DNA of 28,052 nt from an uncultured Microbacterium sp. (GTDB lineage: Bacteria > Actinomycetota > Actinomycetes > Actinomycetales > Microbacteriaceae), in assembly GCA_937926065.1 (NCBI GenBank), contig CALANM010000212.1, forward strand, positions 1 through 28,052, given 5' to 3'. This document shows, piece after piece, positions 15,323 to 21,810 of the stretch (within the stretch, counting starts at the first letter, position 1; every line of letters starts with the position of its first letter). The translations under genes and the position numbers were made by a program. The notes under the pieces are model-generated. The model saw only the letters and a list, made by a program, of their open reading frames with translations. It had not been told where the DNA came from and did not search any database.

Positions 15323-15938
15323 GAGCCTGCTCCATGCGCGCCGGCCCCAGGTGCGCGAGCGCCCGCTTGAGCAGGGCCGGAACGGACGTCTTCTCGTCTG
15401 CAGCCGCCTCCGGCGTCACCGCCGCGACCGCCTCGGTGGAGACACGCTCGTTCCAGCCCAGCGCCACGAGCGCCGCGACGACCTGAGCGGCGATCGACGC
15501 CGCCGGCGGCGCTGACGCGGCCCCCGCGGACACGGCAGGCGCCGACAGCTTGCCTGCGAGCTGCACGACGATGAGCTTCGCCGTCTTGGGGCCGATCCCG
15601 GAGACGCGTCGGAACGGCGCGTCGTCTTCTGCGGCCACGGCCTCTGCGATCTGCGCGACGGTCAGCGACGACAGCACCCCGATGGCCGACTTGGGACCGA
15701 CGCCCGACACCCCGAGCAGCTGCGTGAAGACGACGAGCTCCTCACGCTCGCGGAAGCCGTACAGCGAGAGCGCGTCCTCCCGCACGATGAGCGTCGTGTG
15801 CAGCACGATCTCGTCGCCCACGTGGAACTCGCGCGCTAGCTGAGGTGTCACGGCGACGGCGAAACCGACACCGCCGACGTCGATGACGACGCTCTCGGCC
15901 TCCAGGTGAAGGACGCGGCCGCGCAGTGAGGAGATCAT
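15315..15938 (-). CDS. ruvA: Holliday junction DNA-binding subunit RuvA
   Basis: RuvA tetramers bind four-way junctions and load RuvB. The product has 207 residues with an OB fold (MISSLRGRVLHLEAESVVID), helix-hairpin-helix motifs (LLGVSGVGPKSAIGVLSS, FRRVSGIGPKTAKLIVVQL), an Ala/Pro linker, and a C-terminal RuvB-binding domain (ALVALGWNERVSTEAVAAV). The ATG at 15938 has no ribosome binding site; TAGGCT lies 6 bases upstream, which fits a leaderless mRNA. A LexA box sits just behind this -10 element, so the gene is probably SOS-induced together with ruvB. ruvC lies 80 bases upstream and has its own start signals. Confidence 0.97.
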   Translation of the reverse strand: MISSLRGRVLHLEAESVVIDVGGVGFAVAVTPQLAREFHVGDEIVLHTTLIVREDALSLYGFREREELVVFTQLLGVSGVGPKSAIGVLSSLTVAQIAEAVAAEDDAPFRRVSGIGPKTAKLIVVQLAGKLSAPAVSAGAASAPPAASIAAQVVAALVALGWNERVSTEAVAAVTPEAAADEKTSVPALLKRALAHLGPARMEQARG

Positions 15939-15944
15939 GAGGCG

Positions 15945-15950
15945 AGCCTA
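15945..15950 (-). promoter_or_regulatory. ruvA: -10 element of leaderless ruvAB
   Basis: The minus strand reads TAGGCT-CGCCTC-ATG, with ATG the ruvA start. The -35 position falls on the adjacent LexA box (CGAACA at 15969-15974, 18 bases from the -10). The arrangement predicts transcription starting at or near the A of ATG. Confidence 0.55.
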
Positions 15951-15959
15951 GGCGAGCGT

Positions 15960-15975
15960 TCGGACATTTGTTCGA
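15960..15975. promoter_or_regulatory. LexA (SOS) box upstream of ruvAB
   Basis: TCGGACATTTGTTCGA matches the actinobacterial/Gram-positive LexA consensus TCGAAC-N4-GTTCGA at 11 of 12 fixed positions. The single mismatch is in the left half. It covers the -35 region of the ruvA promoter, the right place to block RNA polymerase. SOS control of ruv genes is established in many bacteria. I found no comparable box upstream of ruvC. Confidence 0.78.
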
Positions 15976-16018
15976 GCGACACGCTCTTCCCCTCGCCGTC
16001 GACCTCGGCGTGCGCGTG

Positions 16019-16585
16019 TCATCGCCGCGCCAGGCGCTCGGCCTCGGCCCAGCGCTGCTGCGCGGGCGTGAGCGCCGCCCCCGGTGCCGACGCCCCTGCG
16101 CCGCCCCGTCGCCACGCGTGGCACGGGGCGATGGCGAGGGCATCGGCGGCAGCGGCGGGCTGGGGAAGAGAGTCCAGCCGCAGAACACGGGCGACCATCG
16201 CCTGCACCTGCCGCTTGTCGGCGGCGCCGTAGCCGGTGATCGCCGCCTTCACCTCCGACGGCGTGTGCGTCGCCGCCGGAAGACCCCGCTCCCCCGCGAT
16301 CAGCAGCGCGATGCCGCTCGCCTGCGCCGTTCCCATGACGGTCTGGTGGTTGTGCTGGGCGAAGACCCTCTCGACGGCCACCACGTCGGGCGAGAGCGCT
16401 TCGACGATCTCGCGGAGACCGGACGCGATGACAGCGAGCCGCTCGTGGATCGGTGCGCCGCTGTCACTGCGCACGACGCCGACGTGCACCAGCGAGGCGG
16501 AGCGATCCACGTCGACGTCGACGACCCCGACACCGCAGCGGGTGAGGCCGGGGTCGATTCCGAGAACGCGAAGAGCGGATGCCAC
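16019..16585 (-). CDS. ruvC: Holliday junction resolvase RuvC, one catalytic residue altered
   Basis: RuvC cuts Holliday junctions using four carboxylates. The product has 188 residues, normal for the group. D11 (LGIDPGLTRCG), E72 (VAVERVF) and D148 (ADALAIA) are present. The fourth position, three residues before the last Asp, is Ala145 (codon GCT at 16151-16153) in PQPAAAADALA, where M. tuberculosis has P-A-D-A-A-D and Thermus has His. A proline at 154 (AIAPCHAW) also replaces the usual Ile or Leu. Activity may be reduced; a sequencing error (GAT to GCT) is the simple alternative. The start is GTG at 16585 with TAGCGT 6 bases upstream. It precedes ruvA by 80 bases. Confidence 0.94.
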   Translation of the reverse strand: MASALRVLGIDPGLTRCGVGVVDVDVDRSASLVHVGVVRSDSGAPIHERLAVIASGLREIVEALSPDVVAVERVFAQHNHQTVMGTAQASGIALLIAGERGLPAATHTPSEVKAAITGYGAADKRQVQAMVARVLRLDSLPQPAAAADALAIAPCHAWRRGGAGASAPGAALTPAQQRWAEAERLARR

Positions 16586-16591
16586 GACCTC

Positions 16592-16597
16592 ACGCTA
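16592..16597 (-). promoter_or_regulatory. ruvC: Possible -10 element of ruvC
   Basis: The minus strand reads TAGCGT-GAGGTC-GTG, with GTG the ruvC start. GAGG lies only 3 bases from the GTG, too close for a good ribosome binding site, so a leaderless start is more likely. The 65-base gap to yebC shows no LexA box. Confidence 0.42.
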
Positions 16598-16650
16598 TGC
16601 GGAAGGTCACGGCATCCGCCCGTGAAACGCGGAGATGCAGCTGAGGCCGG

Positions 16651-17412
16651 TCAGTCCTCTTCGGCTTCGAGTTCGGCCTGCACCTCGGGCGTCAGGTCGA
16701 AGTTGCTGAACACGTTCTGCACGTCATCGCTGTCCTCGAGCGCATCGATGAGGCGGAACACCTTGCGGGCCGTCTCGGCGTCGATCTCGACCTTGAGCGA
16801 AGGCACGAACTCGACGTCCGCGGACTCGTACTCGAGGCCCGCCTCCTGGATCGCCGTGCGGACCGCGACCAGCTCCGACGGGTCGGTGATCACCTCGTAG
16901 CCCTGAGCATGCGGCTCGATCTCCTCGGCGCCGGCCTCGAGCGCCGCCATCATGACGTCGTCTTCGGTCGTGCCCTCACCGGAGACCACGATGACGCCCT
17001 TGCGGTGGAAGTTGTACGCGACCGACCCCGGGTCAGCGAGCGTGCCGCCGTTGCGCGAGAGCGCCGTGCGCACCTCCGCGGCGGCGCGGTTCTTGTTGTC
17101 GGTCAGACACTCGATCATGAGGGCTACTCCGTTGGGCCCGTACCCCTCGTACATGATCGAGGTGTACTCGACCGACTCGCCGCCGATGCCGGCGCCGCGC
17201 TTGATGGCGCGATCGATGTTGTCTTTGGGGACGGACGTCTTCTTCGCCTTCAGAACGGCGTCGAACAGCGTCGGGTTCCCCTGCAGGTCCGGGCCTCCGA
17301 GCTTCGCGGCGACTTCGATGTTCTTGATGAGCTTGGCCCACGACTTGGCACGGCGCGCATCGATCACGGCCTTCTTGTGCTTCGTCGTCGCCCATTTTGA
17401 GTGTCCGGACAT
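16651..17412 (-). CDS. yebC: YebC/PmpR (TACO1) family protein
   Basis: The product has 253 residues, the normal family length. It starts MSGHSKWATTKHKKAVIDARR and continues through SVPKDNIDRAIKRG, YEGYGPNGVALMIECLTDNKNR and FSNFDL, here cited as separate hallmarks of the three-domain YebC fold. Members have been described as DNA-binding regulators and as ribosome-associated translation factors; the sequence does not decide between these. I reject the longer frame to 17646 because MSGHSKW is the conserved N-terminus. TAGACT lies 7 bases before the ATG, so the mRNA may be leaderless, although GGAG is within the spacer. yebC upstream of ruvC is a widely conserved order. Confidence 0.95.
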   Translation of the reverse strand: MSGHSKWATTKHKKAVIDARRAKSWAKLIKNIEVAAKLGGPDLQGNPTLFDAVLKAKKTSVPKDNIDRAIKRGAGIGGESVEYTSIMYEGYGPNGVALMIECLTDNKNRAAAEVRTALSRNGGTLADPGSVAYNFHRKGVIVVSGEGTTEDDVMMAALEAGAEEIEPHAQGYEVITDPSELVAVRTAIQEAGLEYESADVEFVPSLKVEIDAETARKVFRLIDALEDSDDVQNVFSNFDLTPEVQAELEAEED

Positions 17413-17419
17413 AGGCTCC

Positions 17420-17425
17420 AGTCTA
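17420..17425 (-). promoter_or_regulatory. yebC: -10 element of yebC
   Basis: The minus strand reads TAGACT-GGAGCCT-ATG. Transcription would begin at or next to the start codon. It is extended upstream as TTTAGACT. This is the likely promoter of yebC and perhaps of the ruv genes behind it. Confidence 0.5.
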
Positions 17426-17516
17426 AAGGTGCGCGCCGGGTCTCCCGCAGACGCTCCCTCGGCGCCTGCGGCCCACCCGTTGCATCTGGGAGCGTCGGCG
17501 AGGACACTCTCCTCAC

Positions 17517-18884
17517 ATGGACGAGAGACGACGGGCTCTGGATGCCGCCCACGCGGCGGCCGTGCGCTTCCTCGACACGCTCGGGTCACGGCCCGTCTGG
17601 CCGAGGGCCGGTCTCGACGAGATGACAGAGGCGTTCGGGGGCCCACTGCCGGTGACAGGGGAAGACCCTGCTCAGGTCATCGAGGATCTGGCCGCCACAG
17701 CCGATCCCGGGCTCGTCGCGATCCCGGGAGGGCGCTTCTTCGGCTTCGTGATCGGCGGCACGCTCCCTGCCGCGCTCGCATCGGACTGGCTGGTGTCGGC
17801 GTGGGATCAGAACTCCGGCTCGAGCACGATGACGACCGCGACGGTCGGGATCGAACGCGTCGCGGGGCGCTGGGTGTGCGAGCTGCTGGGCCTTCCGGAC
17901 ACGGCGGCCGTCGGCTTCGTGACGGGCGCGCAGGTGTCGAACTACGTCTGTCTCGCGTCGGCTCAGCACTCCGTTCTCCGACGAGCGGGCTGGGACCTCA
18001 CCGCCTCCGGGCTGCGCGGGGCGCCCGCTGTTCGCCTCGTCGTGGGCGGCGACCGCCATGGATCGATCGACCGGGCGGCGCGGTTCTGCGGCATCGGGTC
18101 GTCCGAGCTCGTCGTCGCGCGCTCCGACGACGACGGGCGGATGACCGTCGCAGGGCTGACTTCTGCGCTGGCGGAGTCTGACGGGCCGGCGATCGTCTGT
18201 CTCCAGGCCGGGGAAGTGCATACCGGCGCCTTCGACCCTTTCGATGAGCTGATCCCGATCGCACGCGACCACGGAGCCTGGGTCCACGTCGACGGTGCGT
18301 TCGGGCTGTGGGCGGCCGCCTCCCCGCGGCTCGAGCACCTGACAGCGGGCGTCGGCGCGGCGGACTCCTGGACCACCGACGCGCACAAGACGCTCAACGT
18401 CCCGTACGACAGCGGGATGGCGATCGTGCGCGATCCCGCCGACGCGATCGCCATGTTCCGCACCGGTGGCGACTACCTGATGTTCGCGAGCCTCGATCCC
18501 TGGGATGTCGCCCCCGAGCTGTCGCGTCGAGCCCGGGGCGTCCCCGCGTGGGCGGCGCTGCGCAGCCTCGGCAGCGCGGGGGTCGCGGAACTCGTCGACC
18601 GCCTGCATCGCAATGCGCTGCGGCTCGCCGACGGGCTCGGCGGCATCCGCGGGGTGAGCGTCGTCAATGACGTCGTGTACACCCAGGTCATGTTCCGGCT
18701 CGACGACGACGAGCGCACGCGCGCCCTCGGAAGGGCGATCCTCGCCGACGGCACGGCGGCTCTTACCGGCGCGGAATGGCGCGGGCGAGCCGTGCTGCGG
18801 TGCTCGATGTCGTCTTGGGCGACGACCGATGCAGACATCGACCTCACGATCGAAGCGATCGCGCGGCTGTCGGCCACTCTCTGA
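17517..18884 (+). CDS. PLP-dependent decarboxylase, group II type
   Basis: The product has 455 residues, a fold-type I PLP enzyme of the aromatic-amino-acid/glutamate decarboxylase group. It shows a PLP-stacking His at 181 (GDRHGSID), Asp259 contacting the pyridine nitrogen (VHVDGAFGLWA), and Schiff-base Lys291 in DSWTTDAHKTLNVPYD. The substrate is not evident; aromatic amino acids, glutamate or diaminobutyrate are all possible. The ATG at 17517 has GAGGA about 11 bases upstream. The weak pair TTGCAT (17480) and GACACT (17503) is a poor promoter candidate. It is divergent from yebC and convergent with pdxT (7-base gap), next to the genes that make its cofactor. The catalytic residues are intact. 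Confidence 0.88.
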   Translation: MDERRRALDAAHAAAVRFLDTLGSRPVWPRAGLDEMTEAFGGPLPVTGEDPAQVIEDLAATADPGLVAIPGGRFFGFVIGGTLPAALASDWLVSAWDQNSGSSTMTTATVGIERVAGRWVCELLGLPDTAAVGFVTGAQVSNYVCLASAQHSVLRRAGWDLTASGLRGAPAVRLVVGGDRHGSIDRAARFCGIGSSELVVARSDDDGRMTVAGLTSALAESDGPAIVCLQAGEVHTGAFDPFDELIPIARDHGAWVHVDGAFGLWAAASPRLEHLTAGVGAADSWTTDAHKTLNVPYDSGMAIVRDPADAIAMFRTGGDYLMFASLDPWDVAPELSRRARGVPAWAALRSLGSAGVAELVDRLHRNALRLADGLGGIRGVSVVNDVVYTQVMFRLDDDERTRALGRAILADGTAALTGAEWRGRAVLRCSMSSWATTDADIDLTIEAIARLSATL

Positions 18885-18891
18885 CGTGCCC

Positions 18892-19485
18892 TCAGGCGGC
18901 GCGTGCCATCGACAGGAACAGCTCGTGGAACCGGGTCTCGCCGGACACCTCGGGGTGAAACGACGTGCCGAGCAGCGCGCCCTGGCGCACCGCGACGACA
19001 CGACCGTCGTCGAGGGCAGCGAGGATCTCGACGCCCGGGCCGGTCTCGACGACGAGGGGCGCCCGGATGAAGACAGCATGCACGGGGGGTTCGCCGAGCA
19101 CCGGGACCTCGAGATCGGTCTCGAACGAGTCGACCTGACTGCCGAAGGCATTGCGCCGCACCGTCACGTCGAGCCCGCCGAGAGTCTGCTGCCCGGCGAT
19201 GCCGTCGGTGATGCGGTCGGCCAGCAGGATGAGCCCCGCACACGTGCCGTACACGGGCAGCCCGTCCGCGATCGCCTGACGGAGCGCTCCCTGCATGCCG
19301 AAGGCGCGCGCCAGCTTGTCGATGACGCTCGACTCCCCGCCGGGGAGGACGAGGCCGCGCACCGAGGCGAGCTCCTCGGGCCGGCGCACGGGAACAGCGT
19401 CGGCGCCGAGAGCCGTCAGCACTCGCAGGTGCTCACGGACATCGCCCTGCAGGGCGAGCACGCCGACGCGAACGTCACCAGCCAC
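18892..19485 (-). CDS. pdxT: PLP synthase glutaminase subunit PdxT
   Basis: PdxT releases ammonia from glutamine and channels it to PdxS. The product has 197 residues with a class I glutamine amidotransferase fold: VGVLALQGDVREH, PGGESS, nucleophile Cys82 (YGTCAGLILLA), and the His177/Glu179 pair (SFHPEVSG). The triad is complete. I chose GTG at 19485, which overlaps the end of pdxS by 11 bases and gives the normal N-terminus; the longer frame is antisense-like sequence within pdxS. It is co-translated with pdxS, and its 3' end faces the PLP decarboxylase gene. Confidence 0.95.
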   Translation of the reverse strand: MAGDVRVGVLALQGDVREHLRVLTALGADAVPVRRPEELASVRGLVLPGGESSVIDKLARAFGMQGALRQAIADGLPVYGTCAGLILLADRITDGIAGQQTLGGLDVTVRRNAFGSQVDSFETDLEVPVLGEPPVHAVFIRAPLVVETGPGVEILAALDDGRVVAVRQGALLGTSFHPEVSGETRFHELFLSMARAA

Positions 19486-20359
19486 GTTCGGCGAGGCGGT
19501 GCGGCGCAGGAAGATCGGCGACGTTGATGCCGACCATCGCCTCACCGAGACCGCGGGACACATCGGCGATCACCTTCGCGTCGTCGTAGAAGGTCGTGGC
19601 CTTGACGATGGCGGCGGCCCGCTGCGCGGGATTGCCGCTCTTGAAGATGCCTGAGCCGACGAAGACGCCGTCGGCACCCATCTGCATCATCATCGCCGCA
19701 TCAGCCGGCGTTGCAACGCCCCCCGCGACGAAGAGGACGACGGGCAGGGATCCGGTCTCGGCGACCTCGGCGACGAGCTCGTAGGGTGCCTGCAGCTCCT
19801 TCGCGGCGACGTACAGCTCGTCCTTGGTCATGGAGCGCAGACGGTTGATCTCGCTCTTGATCTTGCGGATGTGCTTGGTCGCCTCCGAGACGTCACCGGT
19901 GCCGGCCTCCCCCTTCGAGCGGATCATGGCGGCGCCTTCGTTGATACGACGAAGCGCCTCGCCGAGGTCGGTCGCGCCGCAGACGAAGGGGACGGTGAAC
20001 TGCCATTTGTCGATGTGGTTCACGTAGTCGGCCGGCGAGAGCACCTCGGACTCGTCGATGTAGTCGACGCCGAGCTCCTGCAGCACCTGCGCCTCGACGA
20101 AGTGACCGATGCGGGCTTTCGCCATGACCGGGATCGAGACGGCGTCGATGATGCCGTCGATCATGTCGGGATCGCTCATGCGAGAGACGCCGCCCTGTGC
20201 ACGGATGTCGGCGGGGACGCGCTCGAGCGCCATGACGGCGACGGCTCCGGCGTCTTCGGCGATCTTCGCCTGTTCCGGCGTGACGACGTCCATGATGACG
20301 CCGCCCTTGAGCATCTCGGCGAGGCCGCGCTTGACGCGCGACGATCCGGTGGTGGTCAC
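19475..20359 (-). CDS. pdxS: PLP synthase catalytic subunit PdxS
   Basis: PdxS builds pyridoxal 5'-phosphate from ribose 5-phosphate, glyceraldehyde 3-phosphate and PdxT-derived ammonia. The product has 294 residues. With GTG at 20359 as start, Asp24, Lys81 (MAKARIGHF) and Lys149 (RSKGEAGTGD) fall exactly at the catalytic positions known from Bacillus. This supports that start over the upstream TTG frame; AGGAAAGG also lies at suitable spacing. It is first in pdxS-pdxT and divergent from the MocR-type regulator, with paired inverted repeats in the 88 bases between the two start codons. Confidence 0.96.
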   Translation of the reverse strand: MTTTGSSRVKRGLAEMLKGGVIMDVVTPEQAKIAEDAGAVAVMALERVPADIRAQGGVSRMSDPDMIDGIIDAVSIPVMAKARIGHFVEAQVLQELGVDYIDESEVLSPADYVNHIDKWQFTVPFVCGATDLGEALRRINEGAAMIRSKGEAGTGDVSEATKHIRKIKSEINRLRSMTKDELYVAAKELQAPYELVAEVAETGSLPVVLFVAGGVATPADAAMMMQMGADGVFVGSGIFKSGNPAQRAAAIVKATTFYDDAKVIADVSRGLGEAMVGINVADLPAPHRLAERGW

Positions 20360-20378
20360 TTCGGTCCCTTTCCTGAGC

Positions 20379-20398
20379 GCTGCGGAACAGTCCGCAGC
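20379..20398. repeat. 8-bp inverted repeat in the pdxS leader
   Basis: GCTGCGGA-ACAG-TCCGCAGC is a perfect inverted repeat with a 4-base centre, 20 bases upstream of the pdxS GTG. It could be a regulator site or a leader hairpin that acts near the ribosome binding site. It is the stronger of two adjacent repeats in the divergent pdxS/MocR region. Confidence 0.5.
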
Positions 20399-20399
20399 A

Positions 20400-20427
20400 T
20401 TGGCATAGGCCAAACGCTAGCATGGCC
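20400..20427. promoter_or_regulatory. Candidate MocR-type operator
   Basis: TTGGC-ATAG-GCCAA (20400-20413) is a perfect 5-bp inverted repeat. GCATAGGCC (20403-20411) is echoed by GCATGGCC (20420-20427) as a direct repeat about 17 bases apart. MocR/GabR regulators are known to bind such direct or mixed repeats. The site lies between the two predicted -10 elements (TAGCGT at 20414-20419 for pdxS on the minus strand; TAGGAT at 20435-20440 for the regulator). The assignment is inference. Confidence 0.4.
20414..20419 (-). promoter_or_regulatory. pdxS: Possible -10 element of pdxST
   Basis: TAGCGT on the minus strand would start a transcript near 20407, inside the TTGGC/GCCAA repeat, with a leader of about 48 bases including the 8-bp repeat. 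No -35 is visible. That would suit an activator-dependent promoter, but the evidence is thin. Confidence 0.3.
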
Positions 20428-20434
20428 GAGCACG

Positions 20435-20440
20435 TAGGAT
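20435..20440 (+). promoter_or_regulatory. -10 element of the leaderless MocR gene
   Basis: TAGGAT-GCATTGC-ATG places the hexamer 7 bases before the ATG at 20448. This spacing favours 20448 over the in-frame ATG at 20439, which overlaps the hexamer itself. Confidence 0.5.
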
Positions 20441-20447
20441 GCATTGC

Positions 20448-21803
20448 ATGCAGACGCAAGAGGCCGGCACGAGCGACGACATCGTCGGAGGCTCGGCAGC
20501 CGAGATCGCCGACAGCGTCCGCACGCTCGTCGAGAAGGGGACGCTGCGTGCCGGCGACGCCCTGCCGCCCGTCCGGTCACTGGCCGACCGCCTCGGCGTC
20601 AACCGCAACACCGTCGTCGCCGCCTACCGTCAGCTCACGCAAGCAGGGCTCGTCGTCACGCGCGGCCGCGGCGGCACCCTTGTGGCGGGCCGCGCTCCCG
20701 TCGCACAGGAGGGATTCGCAGCCGACTCGGTGCTGCGCGACATCGGCACCGGAAATCCCGACCCGTCTCTCATTCCAGACCTGTCCCCCGCACTCGCCGC
20801 CATCGCCGGCCGCCCCGTCCTCTACGGCGAGCCGGTCATCGACCCCGACCTCGAGCGCTGGGCGTGGGAGTGGATGCGTGGAGCGATCGACCCGGCTCTC
20901 GACCTTCGCCTCACGGTCACGAGCGGAGCGTCGGACGCCATCGAGCGGCTGCTCGCTCAGGCTCTCACTCGTGACGACGCGGTGGCTCTCGAGGACCCGT
21001 GCTTTCTGTCGAGCATGAACACCGTGCGTCTCGCGGGATACCGTCCCGTCGCGGTCCCGGTCGACGAGGAGGGCATGACCGTGGCCGGACTGCGAGCCGC
21101 CCTCGACGCCGGCGCCCGCGCCGTCGTCTGCACCCCGCGCGCTCAGAACCCCACCGGAGCGAGCCTCAGCGCCGGTCGAGCCGCAGCGCTGCGAGAGGTG
21201 CTCGCCGACCACCCGTATGTGCTCATCATCGAAGACGATCACTTCTCGCTGCTCTCGCGTTCGCCCTTCCACTCGCTCATAGGTCCCGGTCACCGCCGGT
21301 GGGCCCTCGTGAGGTCGGTGTCGAAGTTCCTCGGACCCGACATGTGCCTGGCTGTCACCGCATCCGACCCCGAGACGGCGGATCGCCTCGCGATGCGGCT
21401 CAGTCCCGGCACCACCTGGGTCAGTCACCTTCTCCAGCGTCTCGTGACCGCCCTGCTCACCGACTCCGCTGTCGTCGCCCGGATCGAGGCGGCGTCGACG
21501 CACTATGCAGGCCGCAACGCCGCCTTCGCTGAGCGTCTCGTCGCGCACGGCATCCCCGCGGCGGTCGGCGACGGACTCAACCTGTGGGTCTCCCTCCCCG
21601 TGCCCGCACGCCCCGTCTGCGAGCAGCTGATGCGCCGCGGATGGCTCGCACGCCCCGGCGACGAGTTCGTGCTCGCGGAGGCCACGGCCGAGGAGCATCT
21701 GAGACTCACCGTGCACGACCTCGCGGATGCCGACGCCGAGCGCCTGGCATCCGACCTCGCCGCCGCGATCGCGGCAGTCGCCTCAACCCGGAAGGTGGGA
21801 TGA
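20448..21803 (+). CDS. MocR-type regulator (GntR HTH plus aminotransferase fold)
   Basis: The product has 451 residues. A GntR winged helix occupies about 10-80 (AGDALPPVRSLADRLGVNRN, then TVVAAYRQLTQAGLV). A linker and a fold-type I aminotransferase-like domain follow, with the PLP-binding Lys in VRSVSKFLGPDM, a NPTG turn (RAQNPTGASLS) and an acidic IIEDDHFSLL segment. MocR proteins sense PLP or its vitamers and control B6 genes (PdxR) or related pathways (GabR, PtsJ). It is divergent from pdxS-pdxT and six bases ahead of pdxY, so it is a good candidate for controlling both. I leave the name open because PdxR and PtsJ types cannot be separated by eye. Confidence 0.9.
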   Translation: MQTQEAGTSDDIVGGSAAEIADSVRTLVEKGTLRAGDALPPVRSLADRLGVNRNTVVAAYRQLTQAGLVVTRGRGGTLVAGRAPVAQEGFAADSVLRDIGTGNPDPSLIPDLSPALAAIAGRPVLYGEPVIDPDLERWAWEWMRGAIDPALDLRLTVTSGASDAIERLLAQALTRDDAVALEDPCFLSSMNTVRLAGYRPVAVPVDEEGMTVAGLRAALDAGARAVVCTPRAQNPTGASLSAGRAAALREVLADHPYVLIIEDDHFSLLSRSPFHSLIGPGHRRWALVRSVSKFLGPDMCLAVTASDPETADRLAMRLSPGTTWVSHLLQRLVTALLTDSAVVARIEAASTHYAGRNAAFAERLVAHGIPAAVGDGLNLWVSLPVPARPVCEQLMRRGWLARPGDEFVLAEATAEEHLRLTVHDLADADAERLASDLAAAIAAVASTRKVG

Positions 21804-21810
21804 CATCCCA
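21796..21810 (+). promoter_or_regulatory. Small inverted repeat at the MocR/pdxY junction
   Basis: TGGGATG-A-CATCCCA is a perfect 7-bp inverted repeat around one base. It spans the stop codon of the regulator gene and the A of the pdxY ATG. As RNA it gives a UGGGA/UCCCA stem with the UGA stop in the loop, between GAAGG (21791-21795) and the start codon. It may couple pdxY translation to termination of the upstream gene. Confidence 0.35.

Noticed and set aside
17413..17646. N-terminal extension of yebC
   Set aside because: MSGHSKW is the invariant start of the family. The upstream part overlaps the divergent decarboxylase gene and a promoter-like hexamer.
20360..20413. N-terminal extension of pdxS from TTG at 20413
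   Set aside because: Starting at 20359 places Asp24, Lys81 and Lys149 exactly at their known positions and has a ribosome binding site. The extension would run through the inverted repeats.
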